The translations under genes and the position numbers were made by a program. Source: Onthophagus taurus (taxonomy: Eukaryota > Arthropoda > Insecta > Coleoptera > Scarabaeidae). Taken from it: 64,000 nucleotides of DNA. Below the pieces are notes generated by a model, which saw only the letters and a list, made by a program, of their open reading frames with translations, did not search any database and was not told the origin of the DNA. This document shows positions 25,601-35,332 of this stretch, piece after piece. Location of the stretch: assembly GCF_036711975.1 (NCBI RefSeq), contig NC_091967.1, forward strand, positions 7,440,001 through 7,504,000, written 5' to 3'. Numbering within the stretch: position 1 is the stretch's first letter; each line of letters starts with the position of its first letter.

Positions 25601-28600
25601 TTTCCTTCTATATTCCCCTTTTTATAACATTCATGCCTTTTCCTCACCTCAAAATCAACATCCACACATTTCTCACTCTCGTCCTGATTTCTAATAAGAC
25701 ATCATCTTCTTACATTAAACAAAGCTAACAAAGCTATTCCTCGAACACAGCTCACCTGATATCATATGCTGATGATTTCAAATTAATCCTAAAAAAACAA
25801 AATAATGTGTATCCGTCTCGTTATGCAGAAGTTTGTAACAGTATCCATATTATTACTATATAAGATATCTATTTGTATAAAACGTATATTCGGTTGCATA
25901 CATTTATTTATCTTTATTACATTCATATTTAATTATTTTTTTACAAATGAAAATTGTACAAGTTAAGCTTAAGTTATCGTTATTTAGCAATTCAAATAAA
26001 AACAAGCATTTTTTTTTTTTTGACAATACTTTCTCTTCGTGTCTTTTTTCGGAAGCCCTTGACCAAAAAAACCCGAGAAAAAAAACTTTCTCCAGACGAC
26101 GCGACGAAGAGTGGTCAACAACTTTACTTCCCAGTACGAGTCATCTCCGCGTTAAAAAATCCCGAGGCGATAAAAGAGAATAAAGAGAGAAACGATAGTA
26201 ATAAATTTCGTCGGGAATCCAAGGAAGTTAAAGAAGAAAGACAACAACACAAATTGCACTTTCACATTGGATCTTATATCCACCTAATCCATAAATTGTT
26301 CTGAAGAAAACGCCTACTGTTACATACCTACCAGCAAAACGACCAAGAAGAATCGTTTGTTGAGGTCGTTTGATTACCTCATCGATGTAGTAATAGTAAT
26401 TAATCAGTTGGAGTTATCTAAAAAATTGAAGAAAAATGTGTTGAAAAAATTTCTTTTTTAGAGGAGTGTTACGAAAACGTTTTTATTTTGCGTTTCGTTT
26501 GGATAACGTAAAAGCATTGAAGTTTTCGCAACATTTTGATAATTGCTCACCCGTTGGCATGAGTAGACCAAGTTGGGAAATCTTCCTTTTCAATTCGTAA
26601 AATGTTGGTCGTCGCGTGACCTTTAAAGATCAATGTTTCTTTGAATATCAGTAATAAAAGCAAAATATACAAAGCAAAAGTTGGGTAATTTCGCAATACA
26701 CGATGAGTTATAATAAAAAAAGAGTTCATTAATAGAGGTTAAATTATTGACATATAGGTGAAACATACCCTCAAAGTATCAATTGACAGGAAGAATACAA
26801 CCTTCAAAAATAACAAGTTAATGTAACACTTAGATTCTTGAAGATTTTAAAAGCATTTTTTCTATTTTAAAGGGGTCATTTACCGGCACCGAAAAGCTGT
26901 TATTTATTAAACCGGTACGAGTTTTAAAAACTTTCACCCAACAGGTTCCAAGGTACCTTTGCACTTGACCGTGTGTGCACATCATCATATAATATATGTA
27001 GCTACGTCATAATTTTAATGTCAGGTCACGTAAAATACCCGTTTAAACACGATTGGCATCGTTATGTCAATGTTGTCGGGATGAAGAATGTTGTCAATAA
27101 TAAAAACACCTTTTTTGGTATTTGTTAATTTTTGGTTAATTTTTTATTGCAATTTATTGGTGTAACCTTCATCGTCGGTGTTTTAATGATATTTATTATC
27201 AATCTTAACACAGAAACGCTTCTCAGAGACACTGTCAAGAAAAAAATCAAATAAACGCTTCTGATAGATAGCAAGGAAAAGACATGGTGCACATTATGAT
27301 GACATCTTTTCTAAAGTGATTCAACAGGGATGAATCAATTCTGATTAAGATGTGTACTAAAGCAGAATCAAAGAAAAAATATTGAGATTGAAAATGGCTC
27401 AAAAACTCCTCACTGAAAAAAAAAAGATGAGTCAACGAAGGAGAAATAGCTACATAGCTCTTAAGCCATCAGCTCCAGTACATATTGATACATAACAACG
27501 TCAAAATGTTCTTATCTCTAGGCCGGAAAAGTTAAAAATATGAGAGAACAAAGGCGTTGCGATGCGAATGAGATGTGCCCATCTTAAAATTATCATAATG
27601 ATTTAGAAATCGAACCAGAATAAGATTAAAAACAGTTTGCGTTTCTTCAAGGTAAACAAGAAAGACAAAAATAATTATAACCTTTACAATGCAAAAATTA
27701 AAATTTGTAAATAACGTAATAAATCAAATTTTGACATTTCAATTTTACATTGTTTTTATAATAACTCCTCATTTCTTTGAAGATTTCTTTTTCGCATCTT
27801 GAATATCCTGCACGTCATTGACGATGGATGCAAGTGTAGATTTAGCTTCGTTAATCTTATCGACCATTTGCTCCTTAGACATGGACTTGGATCTCTGTGA
27901 TATCTCTCCTTTAACTTTTTCAGCGGCTTTCTTAAAATCTTGCGACATTCCAAGCACAAAAACCGATTTAATAATAACGCTTTTTCGACATAATCACTGA
28001 CAACCACTGACAACACTGACATTTAAACATTTTAAACTGTTTTGAACTGATTAAAACGATCAAGGATGTGTTTAAAAAAGCGGCTAAGCCATTTTAGAAC
28101 GAACGGTAAATTTAGATGTACTCCTTCGAATTGGAAAAGATAAAATTCACCATGCTAAAAATTGATGAACCTAATAACAACATCGATGATGGATCCCATC
28201 TGAACCGGGTCTAAAATAACTTTTAAATGTACAAGTAATCTTAGGATTAGAGTGCTTCTTGAAAATACACCGTGTATTTATAAATATAAATTCGTCCACT
28301 TGAAGAAGTTATTTTTAGATACAAAATAAATTCATTTAAAATGGTTTTCGATCAATACCAATTATTACTAAACGTGACCCAATAAAACACATTGTCCGCA
28401 TCACCTTCTCCGAAACGCAATGCAACGCCCTAACTATATTGGCGCTATCAAAATCGATATCAACGTATCGTCGAATGTAGTCTATTATACAAATAGTATT
28501 TAGCTTTGAATGAATGTAGAGATGAGGAATTGAGGTCAATTAAATAAATTCACAAGAAAAAGCGACTATTAGAAATAATTGAAACGTTTCTCGAATTGTT

Positions 28601-31600
28601 AATACACGCAAAGTAATCGTTAACTTATTTTTAATTTTCAACACATTTTTTTAAACATCACGCGAACACTAATTACATATTAATTTATTATTAATTGTTA
28701 ATCTGGTTCTTAAGCGCCATGATGAATATCATCAAAAATAAGGTGGGACTAAACAACGAGAATTGATTGAAAATGAGATTAAACTTACCCAATTCATTAA
28801 TCATGCTAACCAGCGGTCGATGCTTATCGATTTCGATCGTATCTACGTCCATGCAAGATTCATAGAAGTGCATCAATTTCCATTCTAACGTTCCAAGTTG
28901 TAAAGGCAACGGTAGTGTTGTTATTAAATCACGAACAACAATGTCTTCTACAACAAATAAAAACATTTATTAAAACTTATTCAAATTTAGGTAGGAAGTT
29001 ATAATTAAGTTAATTGTTAGGTACTGGTTTTAATTAAAACCTATACATCTCATCTTGACATCCAGTGATAAATCAAGTGGAGTTATGAGCCAGCAGGAGT
29101 TAAAACGGGTATGAGTGAAGCTTCCGTTTCGCGTTGTATTCAAAGAAACGCTTTGTTCGTAGAAAAAAAAACAAAGCAGCTTCTAAATAGAAAAGGATTA
29201 TCTCGGACCATCTTAGATAATTCATACTAAGTAGGTTAGTTTGTTTAAGATTAACAAGACGGAAAAAGTCGGCCGCTTAAAGAGATTTAAATCAATTAAT
29301 CAATTTAAAAGAGATCTGGATGAAACAGGATGTCTCGTTTTAAAGCAAAAAGGATTAAAATCAACTAAAAGGATAATCTTTATTTATGGGCGAAATGGGT
29401 AAAAAGTTTCGGATGTTACAACTGAGTTTGCGTGATATTTAGATAAATGGGGTGTGTTAGGGATAAATAACCACAAACTATGATAAATGTAGTGTAAAAT
29501 ATAACGTAAAGATGCGAAATGAAGTGAGATAAATAAAAAACACTTACCTCGTTTGTTCAACTGTTCTTTTTGGTCCCAAATGCCCTTTTCGCCGGGCAAA
29601 CTGTTTGTCGCCAACCAATTTCCGCATGCCCAGGTCCATACGTCTTCGCAGGGTGATGTAGACGCGTTCAAACTTTGCTGAAGCTAAAAAGCAAACAACG
29701 TCTATTTATAGACTTAAACATTAACCGAACATAAAAGAACTACTTTTTATTTAATTTTTTTTTAATTTATTTTGATTCTGTTTCTCTAGTTTTTCTTTAC
29801 ATTTAATTCTAGGTTTTTCCGTGTATATAACGACGATAAATTTTTCGATAACAGGTAAAATTGTGTTTTAACCAAGTTTATATTTACATAATTATGCAAG
29901 AAAGGTCGTAAACAACGATAAGAAACTATGACCATGCTGCTGTTGGTCACGTTGTACAGAAATAACCGAGAAGTAATACGGGGGCCCATCAAAGGTCACT
30001 AACAATAAAATAAGGTTAATTTAGATGTTTTAAACTAGAAAATGTAAAAAAAAAATATTTTCATAAACATCAGATGAATTAAATTAACCTAAATTGGATT
30101 CAAGAACTTACAAAATATCGTGTATCGATGTTTTCAAGTAAATCGATTATATTATATCAATACGGATTAATTTACAAATCGGGGCACATACATATGTATT
30201 CAACAAAACGTTAAAACGAAATTTTTGCTTTGAAACGTTTTAATTTGTCGTTCCAAGTTATTGAACGTAATCAACAATTTTAGTTAAGTTAATGAAAACA
30301 TTATTTGACAACTGACATTATAGTTGAAAAACTAACTTCACAGAGTTAAAAATTTAATTTAATATTTTACTCGATAGATGGGATTTACACTTTTATAAAT
30401 ATTATTAAATTAATTTTAAAGTCAACAATTAAAGAATAACTTAAAAAGTAGTTTTAAAGATGGTATTTTTTTAAAAATGGCATATACCTAATTAAAGTCA
30501 AACAATCATTTTCGTGTCTTTTTTAATGCCGTTTTGGTTTGACAACGTCAAAATACACAAAACTACCAAATAATTTTTCATGTATATTGGAAATAATTAA
30601 AAAAAAACTAATAAATGGAAACGTGTCGTTGTGAGGAATATAAAAAATTAGTAGAAGAACACCAATTTCATTCATTTGGACATCTTGACCGAAAAGTTAA
30701 ACTTCATCAACGTAAAATTGTTTTTTTCAAAATATAATATTTTAAATTTATTTTTTTTAGTTCCTGAGAGACACTGTATTCAATGGTGCAAAAACAGAAT
30801 TGGTGATATCGCCGATAACCGAGAGTACAAACCAGTTATAAAGCCATTTGAAAAACAACCCGAACGGATTATTCAATGTTTACCTCCAGTTCCAGAAAAA
30901 TGGATGCCTGTTACACCGGGATTAGTATCATTAAAGTTAGTAAAAGCCATTACGATAATTAAAAATAAGTTAATTCAATAATATTATTGATTTCAGGCTT
31001 ATAAACCAAACGAAAATGCCGACCTGTCCTTTTTAAAATTGAAATTTGACACGAAAATGTTTATAAAATTATTCGTTTATATACAATTTCTTTATTAACA
31101 ACCTTTTCCGTTCTTTGTTATCAAATAATCCAGTTGAATCTGAGCTTGTGGAGAATAGAAACTAGATTCTAAAAATCAATAAACCACTTTAGGGTACATT
31201 TACCCCATTTGACCTCTCTCACGTTTGACCCAATCTTTGCAAATCACGAAGCTTTTATTAAAATAAAATTTCTAAAGTCTCATAGTGTTCTCTCTCGATT
31301 TTTTTTAATTTTAAAAATACTCGGGTACATAATGGTTTGTTTGAAATATAGCATATTGTTTCGTCTTTCCGTGGACCCCTTGTAAACAATTTCGTTCTTT
31401 CCCTTTGTGAGTGATTTACTGTTAGAACCGAGAGACGCCGCGCGGCCTTTTGTACTTTGTAAGAGCGCGTTTCAACAAATCCAAGTTTCCTGTTGCGCCG
31501 TTCGTTCTCCACATTCGATTTGTTTGGACGATTGGGAGTACGCTAACCCAAAAGTGAACAAAATAATAAAAAAAACAGGAAATTTCAAAATAGTCTTGTG

Positions 31601-32427
31601 AATAAAGTTGTTGCAACTGCTACTAAATCTTTCTTCTTTAATCAGATTAATTAAATCAGATTTTTTGAGGTTATGTTTCATTAGGAATCCAATTTTACAA
31701 AAAATGAGTTAATTTTCATATACAATAAGAAAACGAATAAGGTTTACCTATAAATAATTTACTATTCAATCAAAATGCTGCATCGAGCCAAAATTGTGCT
31801 AAATATTCGTATTTTAAACTTTGCAATTATCTTTCAATTTCAAGGCAATTAAGTACCAACCTAATTCTTTTTTTTTTAATGTCATTTTGACAGATTCTGT
31901 CAAATGTCTTCAAAGTGCTGATAATTAGCTTTAACGAAATAACGAAAGCTAAGTAATGTTACTAATGACAATAAAAGAACACAAAGAATATGAAATATGA
32001 CACATAAAAATGGGTTCATATTGTAGAATACAACAAAATAATAAAATATGTAATACTGGTTGCATAAAACTAACGTTTTAAAAATAAATCTTCGAAAACT
32101 TACCTGGGAAGCCGCACGAAGACACGCAGGATCTCTACAAATTGGATATTCGAAATGATGGGGAACGGAGGGCCAAGCGATTGCCAACGCGATAACAATA
32201 ACGAACAAAACCAATGTTAAAATCACTAAACCGATCGCGTACTTCACACCTTCTTGTGATAATCCAGTTTTTCTACGTATTGCGACTTCCGCCCGATTTA
32301 AAAACTTATTCCTTTGTATTTTTTCGTCAATGCAAGGATCTACTTCCGACGGTTCCAAAGATTTAACATCCCTTCCGTTCTTATGGTCAACAGAACTCGG
32401 CGAATTATTCCTTTCAGAATCTCCCAT
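4640..32427 (-). CDS. M13 neprilysin-like protein, catalytic residues lost
   Basis: Type II membrane ectopeptidase family. Eight coding exons, from the start: 32427-32104, 29683-29548, 28947-28789, 6658-6444, 6393-6190, 6036-5288, 5229-4786, 4730-4640, giving 773 aa. Residues 1-70 are cytosolic, about 71-96 form the membrane segment ([18 protein letters not shown]), and the rest is extracellular with conserved Cys pairs such as [14 protein letters not shown] and a C-terminal FGCP..EKC. In active members the zinc site is HExxH plus a distal Glu (ENIAD) and a catalytic His. Here the aligned segment reads [11 protein letters not shown], the ENIAD Glu aligns with Ala, and the DxHxP His with Asn. 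The fold looks kept but the chemistry should not work. All exons stay open and in phase, so it is a gene, not a pseudogene. It may bind peptides or act at the cell surface. Confidence 0.85.
6659..7300. other. Proximal end of the 22-kb M13 intron
   Basis: AT-rich intron DNA. No coding exon, RNA gene or clear repeat seen before the palindromic repeat copy that begins near 7310. Confidence 0.5.
7310..7790. repeat. Palindrome-rich dispersed repeat, copy 1
   Basis: Built from alternating opposed blocks: CTAGAACTA/TAGTTCTAG-type arms around GGGTTTAGCCGTC and its complement GCTAAACCC, which can fold into hairpins. From about 7590 to 7785 it carries a unique tail (start ATCATAAGGACGGCACC) shared with copies 3 and 4. 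No long protein frame. Class unknown; its structure is foldback-like. Confidence 0.8.
7800..8670. other. M13 intron DNA
   Basis: AT-rich. A 75-codon open frame at 7932-8159 is lysine/asparagine-rich low-complexity with no family resemblance and is not called a gene. Confidence 0.4.
8672..8951 (-). repeat. Inverted repeat arm left of Tweedle 1
   Basis: Reverse complement matches 11375-11552 in several blocks, including ATGTTGGTAAC, TTATTAAAATTGTCAAA, AATTTATTAGTAAGC, ATTTAGGTCAG and AAAGAAAACTGCG. The copies have diverged by roughly a quarter and differ by indels. They face each other across Tweedle 1 with about 2.4 kb between them. Probably two opposed copies of one short non-autonomous element. 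Confidence 0.65.
9213..10294 (-). CDS. Tweedle cuticle protein 1
   Basis: Secreted structural protein of the insect cuticle. Exon 1 is 10294-10283 (MKSL only) and exon 2 is 10226-9213, total 341 aa. Joined, they give a signal peptide, [15 protein letters not shown]. The DUF243/Tweedle core lies at about residues 112-210: [33 protein letters not shown] and PEVYFIKYK. Flanks are Pro/Ser/Thr/Val-rich with repeated SSTESPVIS-like units near the C-terminus. The tiny first exon that ends inside the signal peptide is typical of cuticle genes. A TATA box lies 53 bases upstream of the ATG, and TTTATT at 9118-9123 is a candidate poly(A) signal. It is nested, same strand, in the M13 intron. Confidence 0.92.
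10347..10354 (-). promoter_or_regulatory. TATA box of Tweedle 1
   Basis: TATAAATA on the - strand, 53 bases before the ATG, which leaves room for a short leader. Confidence 0.65.
10355..11128. other. M13 intron DNA upstream of Tweedle 1
   Basis: Probably holds enhancer sequence for Tweedle 1. No gene or clear repeat was recognised. Confidence 0.4.
11137..11262 (+). repeat. Direct repeat, left copy
   Basis: About 125 bases that recur at 11564-11690. Shared blocks include GAATTTAGATTTGACATTAA, GAAAATTTAACGTTTGGCAT and AATAAAGGAAAAAGAGG. The copies are roughly 85-90% alike by eye and 427 bases apart. Origin unknown. Confidence 0.75.
11375..11552 (+). repeat. Inverted repeat arm right of Tweedle 1
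   Basis: Partner of 8672-8951 in opposite orientation (blocks listed there). It sits between the two copies of the 11.1/11.6-kb direct repeat, so the whole 11137-11690 segment may be one composite element. Confidence 0.65.
11564..11690 (+). repeat. Direct repeat, right copy
   Basis: Second copy of the 11137-11262 repeat. An open frame of 60 codons across it is a by-product and is not called. Confidence 0.75.
11700..12666. other. M13 intron DNA and Tweedle 2 3' region
   Basis: AT-rich. Contains the presumed 3' UTR of Tweedle 2, with a TTTATT (minus-strand AATAAA) near 12298. No other gene seen. Confidence 0.45.
12667..14167 (-). CDS. Tweedle cuticle protein 2, glycine-rich
   Basis: Exon 1 is 14167-14150 (MKPLLV) and exon 2 is 13635-12667, total 328 aa. 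The signal peptide reads MKPLLVLTVAILA. The Tweedle core is in the middle: [40 protein letters not shown] and [11 protein letters not shown]. On both sides sit long Gly runs, with (GGGGIGG)n on the C-terminal side and GGGGFGG on the N-terminal side, then [13 protein letters not shown] at the end. Glycine flanks suggest a flexible or hydrophobic cuticle layer component. The frame is open through the low-complexity tract. Its repeats create long but false proline-rich frames on the other strand. Confidence 0.92.
12714..13012 (-). repeat. GGIGGG-coding tandem repeat in Tweedle 2
   Basis: About 300 bases of GGAGGTGGAATT-like units that encode alternating [12 protein letters not shown] blocks. Third codon positions vary between units, so the repeat is constrained as protein and not a pure recent DNA satellite. 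Confidence 0.8.
13636..14149. other. Intron of Tweedle 2
   Basis: 514 bases between the signal-peptide exon and the main exon; GT..AG ends. Nothing else recognised. Confidence 0.7.
14242..14248 (-). promoter_or_regulatory. TATA box of Tweedle 2
   Basis: TATAAAA on the - strand, about 75 bases before the ATG at 14167. Confidence 0.65.
14260..15111. other. M13 intron DNA upstream of Tweedle 2
   Basis: No gene seen. Probably upstream control DNA of Tweedle 2 and the far 3' side of Tweedle 3. Confidence 0.4.
15121..15395. repeat. Palindrome-rich dispersed repeat, copy 2
   Basis: Starts with AAGAGGACTGCTACATCC, as do copies 5 and 6, then GACGTCAGCGCTGAATAA and the AACTAACACTAGA / CTAGTTCTAGG arms around a TTTAGCC hairpin. 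It lacks the unique tail of copies 1, 3 and 4. Confidence 0.75.
15396..15865. other. Tweedle 3 3' flank
   Basis: AT-rich, presumed 3' UTR and spacer. Nothing else recognised. Confidence 0.5.
15866..16912 (-). CDS. Tweedle cuticle protein 3
   Basis: Exon 1 is 16912-16898 (MRSFV) and exon 2 is 16828-15866, total 325 aa. The signal peptide is [15 protein letters not shown], with likely cleavage before RPEAGY. The N-terminal half is Gly/Ser-rich with six to eight SSFQSGG-type units. The Tweedle core follows: [44 protein letters not shown] and [11 protein letters not shown]. It ends [14 protein letters not shown], like Tweedle 2. The shared exon plan, orientation and ending show that the three genes are tandem duplicates. 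A TATA box lies about 90 bases upstream of the ATG. Confidence 0.92.
17000..17006 (-). promoter_or_regulatory. TATA box of Tweedle 3
   Basis: TATAAAT on the - strand, about 90 bases before the ATG at 16912. Confidence 0.6.
17010..20229. other. M13 intron DNA, gene-poor
   Basis: Upstream side of Tweedle 3, then AT-rich DNA. A transposon-like end (ACAGGGTATTTCTGTAACTC) begins near 18270 without a visible partner. On the + strand near 19728 a frame reads [15 protein letters not shown], like a cuticle-protein signal peptide, but it has no ATG in frame and no recognisable mature part. No gene is called. Confidence 0.4.
20230..21400 (-). mobile_element. Decayed Tigger/Jerky-type DDE transposase
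   Basis: On the - strand a frame at about 21240-21310 reads [18 protein letters not shown], which matches the LPPNTTSLIQPMDQ region just after the second catalytic Asp of pogo/Tigger/Jerky (DDE_1) transposases. Further along the same strand, short frames give [20 protein letters not shown] and other acidic pieces. Stops and frameshifts cut the reading frame many times, so this is an old dead DNA transposon. Its inverted ends were not found. Confidence 0.6.
21400..23805. other. M13 intron DNA
   Basis: AT-rich. Short open frames at 22600-22818 and 23316-23516 have no recognisable features. No gene is called. Confidence 0.4.
23806..23880 (-). mobile_element. Second fragment of the Tigger-like element
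   Basis: About 70 bases matching 21309-21400, including AGATCTAAAATATGCTT and GATGAACTA. Preceded by a short GGTTGGGTT-like run. A remnant of a second copy or a local duplication. Confidence 0.55.
23881..27768. other. M13 intron DNA with a possible LINE fragment
   Basis: Mostly AT-rich, with a GC-richer patch at about 24480-24660. At 25752-25790 the + strand reads [13 protein letters not shown], which resembles the YADD box of a non-LTR reverse transcriptase. The surrounding frame is not readable, so it is noted as a probable LINE relic only. Open frames at 25947-26304 overlap in two frames and are not called. Confidence 0.35.
27769..27948 (-). CDS. Small lysine-rich hypothetical protein
   Basis: Single-exon frame of 59 aa starting [18 protein letters not shown] and ending DAKKKSSKK. 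It is almost all charged and helix-forming, with regular hydrophobic spacing ([19 protein letters not shown]), so a short coiled coil is likely. The first residues recall acyl-CoA-binding proteins (DFxKAAExVK) but the rest does not, so this may be coincidence. An upstream in-frame stop bounds the frame. It lies on the same strand as the host M13 gene, inside its largest intron, and has no intron itself. It could be a real nested microgene or a chance frame. No function assigned. Confidence 0.4.
   Translation of the reverse strand: MSQDFKKAAEKVKGEISQRSKSMSKEQMVDKINEAKSTLASIVNDVQDIQDAKKKSSKK
27949..28788. other. M13 intron DNA
   Basis: No exon or repeat seen between the small lysine-rich frame and M13 exon 3. 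Confidence 0.5.
28948..29547. other. M13 intron 2
   Basis: 600 bases, GT..AG ends on the - strand. Nothing recognised inside. Confidence 0.7.
29684..30614. other. M13 intron 1, part downstream of exon 1
   Basis: AT-rich. Contains the promoter side of the opposite-strand nested gene at 30615. Nothing else seen. Confidence 0.5.
30615..31036 (+). CDS. Three-exon gene of unknown function nested in the M13 intron
   Basis: Exons 30615-30711, 30761-30935 and 30997-31036 join in phase (introns of 49 and 61 bases, GT..AG) to give about 103 aa. The protein begins [17 protein letters not shown], has a middle [18 protein letters not shown], then [13 protein letters not shown], and ends PTCPF. There is no signal peptide or membrane segment. 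It has five or six Cys and many Pro/Trp/aromatic residues. Three small exons that all keep phase make a real gene likely. Short, Pro-rich, conserved-looking proteins of this kind are often axonemal or sperm microtubule components, but that is only a guess. I do not recognise the family. Confidence 0.65.
31037..32103. other. M13 intron 1, part next to exon 1
   Basis: AT-rich with a slightly GC-richer stretch at 31400-31540 that gives overlapping short frames on both strands; none is convincing. TGAGGTTAT occurs at 31666-31674. Confidence 0.5.
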
Positions 32428-32985
32428 TATTTTAACAATTAACACACTTTAATTATTTTAAAATTTTAATAGTGTCTTTTCCTTTTTCTCGACATTCGAA
32501 GAACGTTATTTATTAAATCTGAAATTAAAAAAAAAATAAATAAAGATACTCAAAAATTAACCTAAAAAATCTTCTACAACTGTCAAAATTTAAACCAACG
32601 TCACTTTTAATTTAATTAATTTAAGTAAATTTCTGAACAATTAAAACGTAATTGTATATAATTCAAATTTTTGAATCAATTTTAAGGTTAGTCGTGTTAA
32701 ATGATTTCGCTTACCTAATTAAAAATTGTTTAATCTATTTATGATGATTTTTCGGGTTAGACTGGTTCACAAACACGTATGTAGGTGAAAATGTTTTATT
32801 GTTAGAAGTAATTGTTTTAAAAATTAGGGTTTTCGTAGAATTTCGTTTCATTTAATAAAAATATCGGTGAGTATATTTCTATATCAACGAAAATCTAATC
32901 TATATCAATTGATGTAATTTAATAAACACTGAATTGTTTTAACAATAATTAATTACTCATATCAATTTTTAAACGTTTTATACAT
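32428..32985. other. M13 gene 5' flank
   Basis: Presumed leader and promoter of the M13 gene on the - strand. No clear TATA box. A non-coding first exon may lie here or further right. Confidence 0.45.
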
Positions 32986-32989
32986 ACAT

Positions 32990-33575
32990 ACAGTGAATTT
33001 CACTTAAAATGCAATATACAAAAATATATTTCCATAGAAACCAGGGCGTACCTACTTACTTTGTCCCACATAAACCCGCTACTTTCTAGTTCTAGGTCTA
33101 GTGTTAGTTCTAGTTTTAGTGCAATAAAAATATGCAACATAGTGATATCTTATGCTAACTAGCGCTACTTACCACTGTCACCAGAACATTAGATCTAGAA
33201 CTAGAAACATTCCGGTTTAGACGCAATTTTCAAAAATCCGAATTTTTGTAGTTCTAGGTCTAATGTGACCTAGAACTAGTGACAGTGGTAGGTAGTGCTA
33301 GTTAGAAAAGTAGAACCAACACTAGACCTAGAACCAGCAACATTCGGCTTTAGCCATGCGTCTCTTAAGACGGCAGAAAACTCAGGGTTATCATAAGGAC
33401 GTCACCTTTTTCCAAGCAAAACTTTTCTTTTGCAAAACTACCCAATGCCTGTACTATTAAGCTATGTTGCATTTTATGTGGGACAGTGCAAGAGCATAGT
33501 ATTTTCTTAACTATGGTTATTGCATTTATATATTGCGAGTTATATGAAATTCCCGGCATTTTATTACGATAGAAA
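32990..33575. repeat. Palindrome-rich dispersed repeat, copy 3
   Basis: Begins with a 65-base block around TTTCCATAGAAACCAGG that recurs reversed in copy 6 near 57155-57220. Then come the hairpin units and, from about 33380, the same unique tail (ATCATAAGGACGTCACC onward) as copies 1 and 4. This copy links the two end types, so all six belong to one family. Confidence 0.8.
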
Positions 33576-35332
33576 CAGATAGACATTTGAACCAAAAAAC
33601 TCAAAAAGGAATAAGGTTTCACTCCACTTAGATAAGCAATATAAATAAACGAAATATAAATAATAACGAAGATAAACGAAAATTAAATAGTCTATTTAGG
33701 TTTATTCCACTTTTCATTGAAATATATCCAATATTTTTTAAAATAATATTTTCACAAAGTGATAATTGAGGTTATATTAAATGTCAAAAAGTACTAAAAC
33801 GCAGTGCTACCAAATGTCATTTTATACGAAAAAATTACTAATTACATACACAAACTGTCATAATTTCGAGGTTATTTTTAAATCTATTTTAATATAAATA
33901 ACCGTAAAGATTAATAAGGGAAAATAAAAGTAACTAAAAAATATTTGGGGGTTTGCGTAAAATAAACGAGCCGGTTTTAAATAGTATATTATGTTCATTG
34001 TTTACCAGTTTCTATCTTTAGACGTGAAATTTTGCACCAGCGAATCAAGGTAATAGAGGTGAGATTTATTGCGTTTGCAAGTTTTTAGATCCAGATTCGA
34101 TTAAAATGTAGACGGCGCCGTTTAAGCGCACAATGTGTGTTTAATAATTCCCCAAGAAACCCGAGCGTTTAAAACTCAATTTGTAAATAACGTCCGATCT
34201 TGTTTGCAATTTCTAATTCAGTTTGAATTATTACGAATCGTTTCATTTCATTATGGTTTATTGTCGTAATGAAACGCAAATTTACGTACTTTATTTTAAA
34301 ACGACAAATAGAATCGTTTAAATAACTTGAGTAAGAATTAGAAACGTATAAGTTCTTTAAATTGCTAGAAACATATTTTTAGACTGACGATAAAAATAAA
34401 TACTGGAAAAATTAAGATTGTTAACAAATTAAGGGTTTTAACATTCTTTTTATTACGCAAAAGGCTTATTGATATTATGTAAATCTTGTTCAATTCACGT
34501 TTCTAATGTGGTTTTCAAATAATTTCCCTCGGGCTAAGTATCGTAAGACTAAGAGAAGGTGAAACATTTCTCAAAGAACAACACACCTAAATGATATTCA
34601 ATAAAGTCCATACAAATCTACTTTAATTTTGTTTTATTTTGAGACCCCGTTTTGCCTTTTATTCGGCTTCAAATACGACAAAAAGTGTTACGTGATATCA
34701 CCAGCCTTGTTCATGCACTGTTTTCTACCAAGGCCGAAGGTGTAAATGGAACAATTTACAATTATATATAAGTCGTTGTTGAGAACTTTTATAGTTTAAC
34801 ACTATTTTTTGATTTCTTTTTGAATTTTGTAAATTTGGTTGAATTTAACCTAAACAATAGAACTGTCAAAAAATTTGACACATCACCTAAAAAAAATTTA
34901 AATTTCTTCATTGCAATTTCAATAATTTAAAATTACCTATTATCTTTGCAAATTTAACAATGACCTTTATCTATTTAACCTGATTTGAATTAAGTAACAA
35001 TTCAATTCAAATTAATTATCTTCATTGTAAAAGTGACGTTGTTTTTATAATACATACATACAACAAAAAAACTAAAAAAATATATACATGAAATCCCCAC
35101 CGAATAACGACGAACACCTGTTGATGAACCGGGGAAAGAAAAAGCGGGCCTAAACAGGTGTTCGAATTACGTTATAAACGTGAAAGGTGGGGGCTCACTC
35201 AATAATAATATAACGTACCTTGGGGGGGCTTTATATTTTCCGTCTTCTGTTGAAAGCGTCAGCTCCGCGTGATTTACAGATTTACCTCTCCAGATCGACA
35301 ATAAAAGAAGTTGACGAGAAAAACGTTAATCA
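33576..35332. other. Intergenic, gene-poor
   Basis: AT-rich with TGAGGTTAT at 33767-33775 and several TGTCAAA words. No gene seen. Confidence 0.45.

Noticed and set aside
25947-26304. Two overlapping frames of 78 and 116 codons on the + strand
   Set aside because: Same DNA read in two frames with runs of Lys/Phe from A/T tracts; no family signal.
31258-31681. Overlapping frames on both strands in M13 intron 1
   Set aside because: Several mutually overlapping frames with no domain or splice support; explained by a mildly GC-richer patch.
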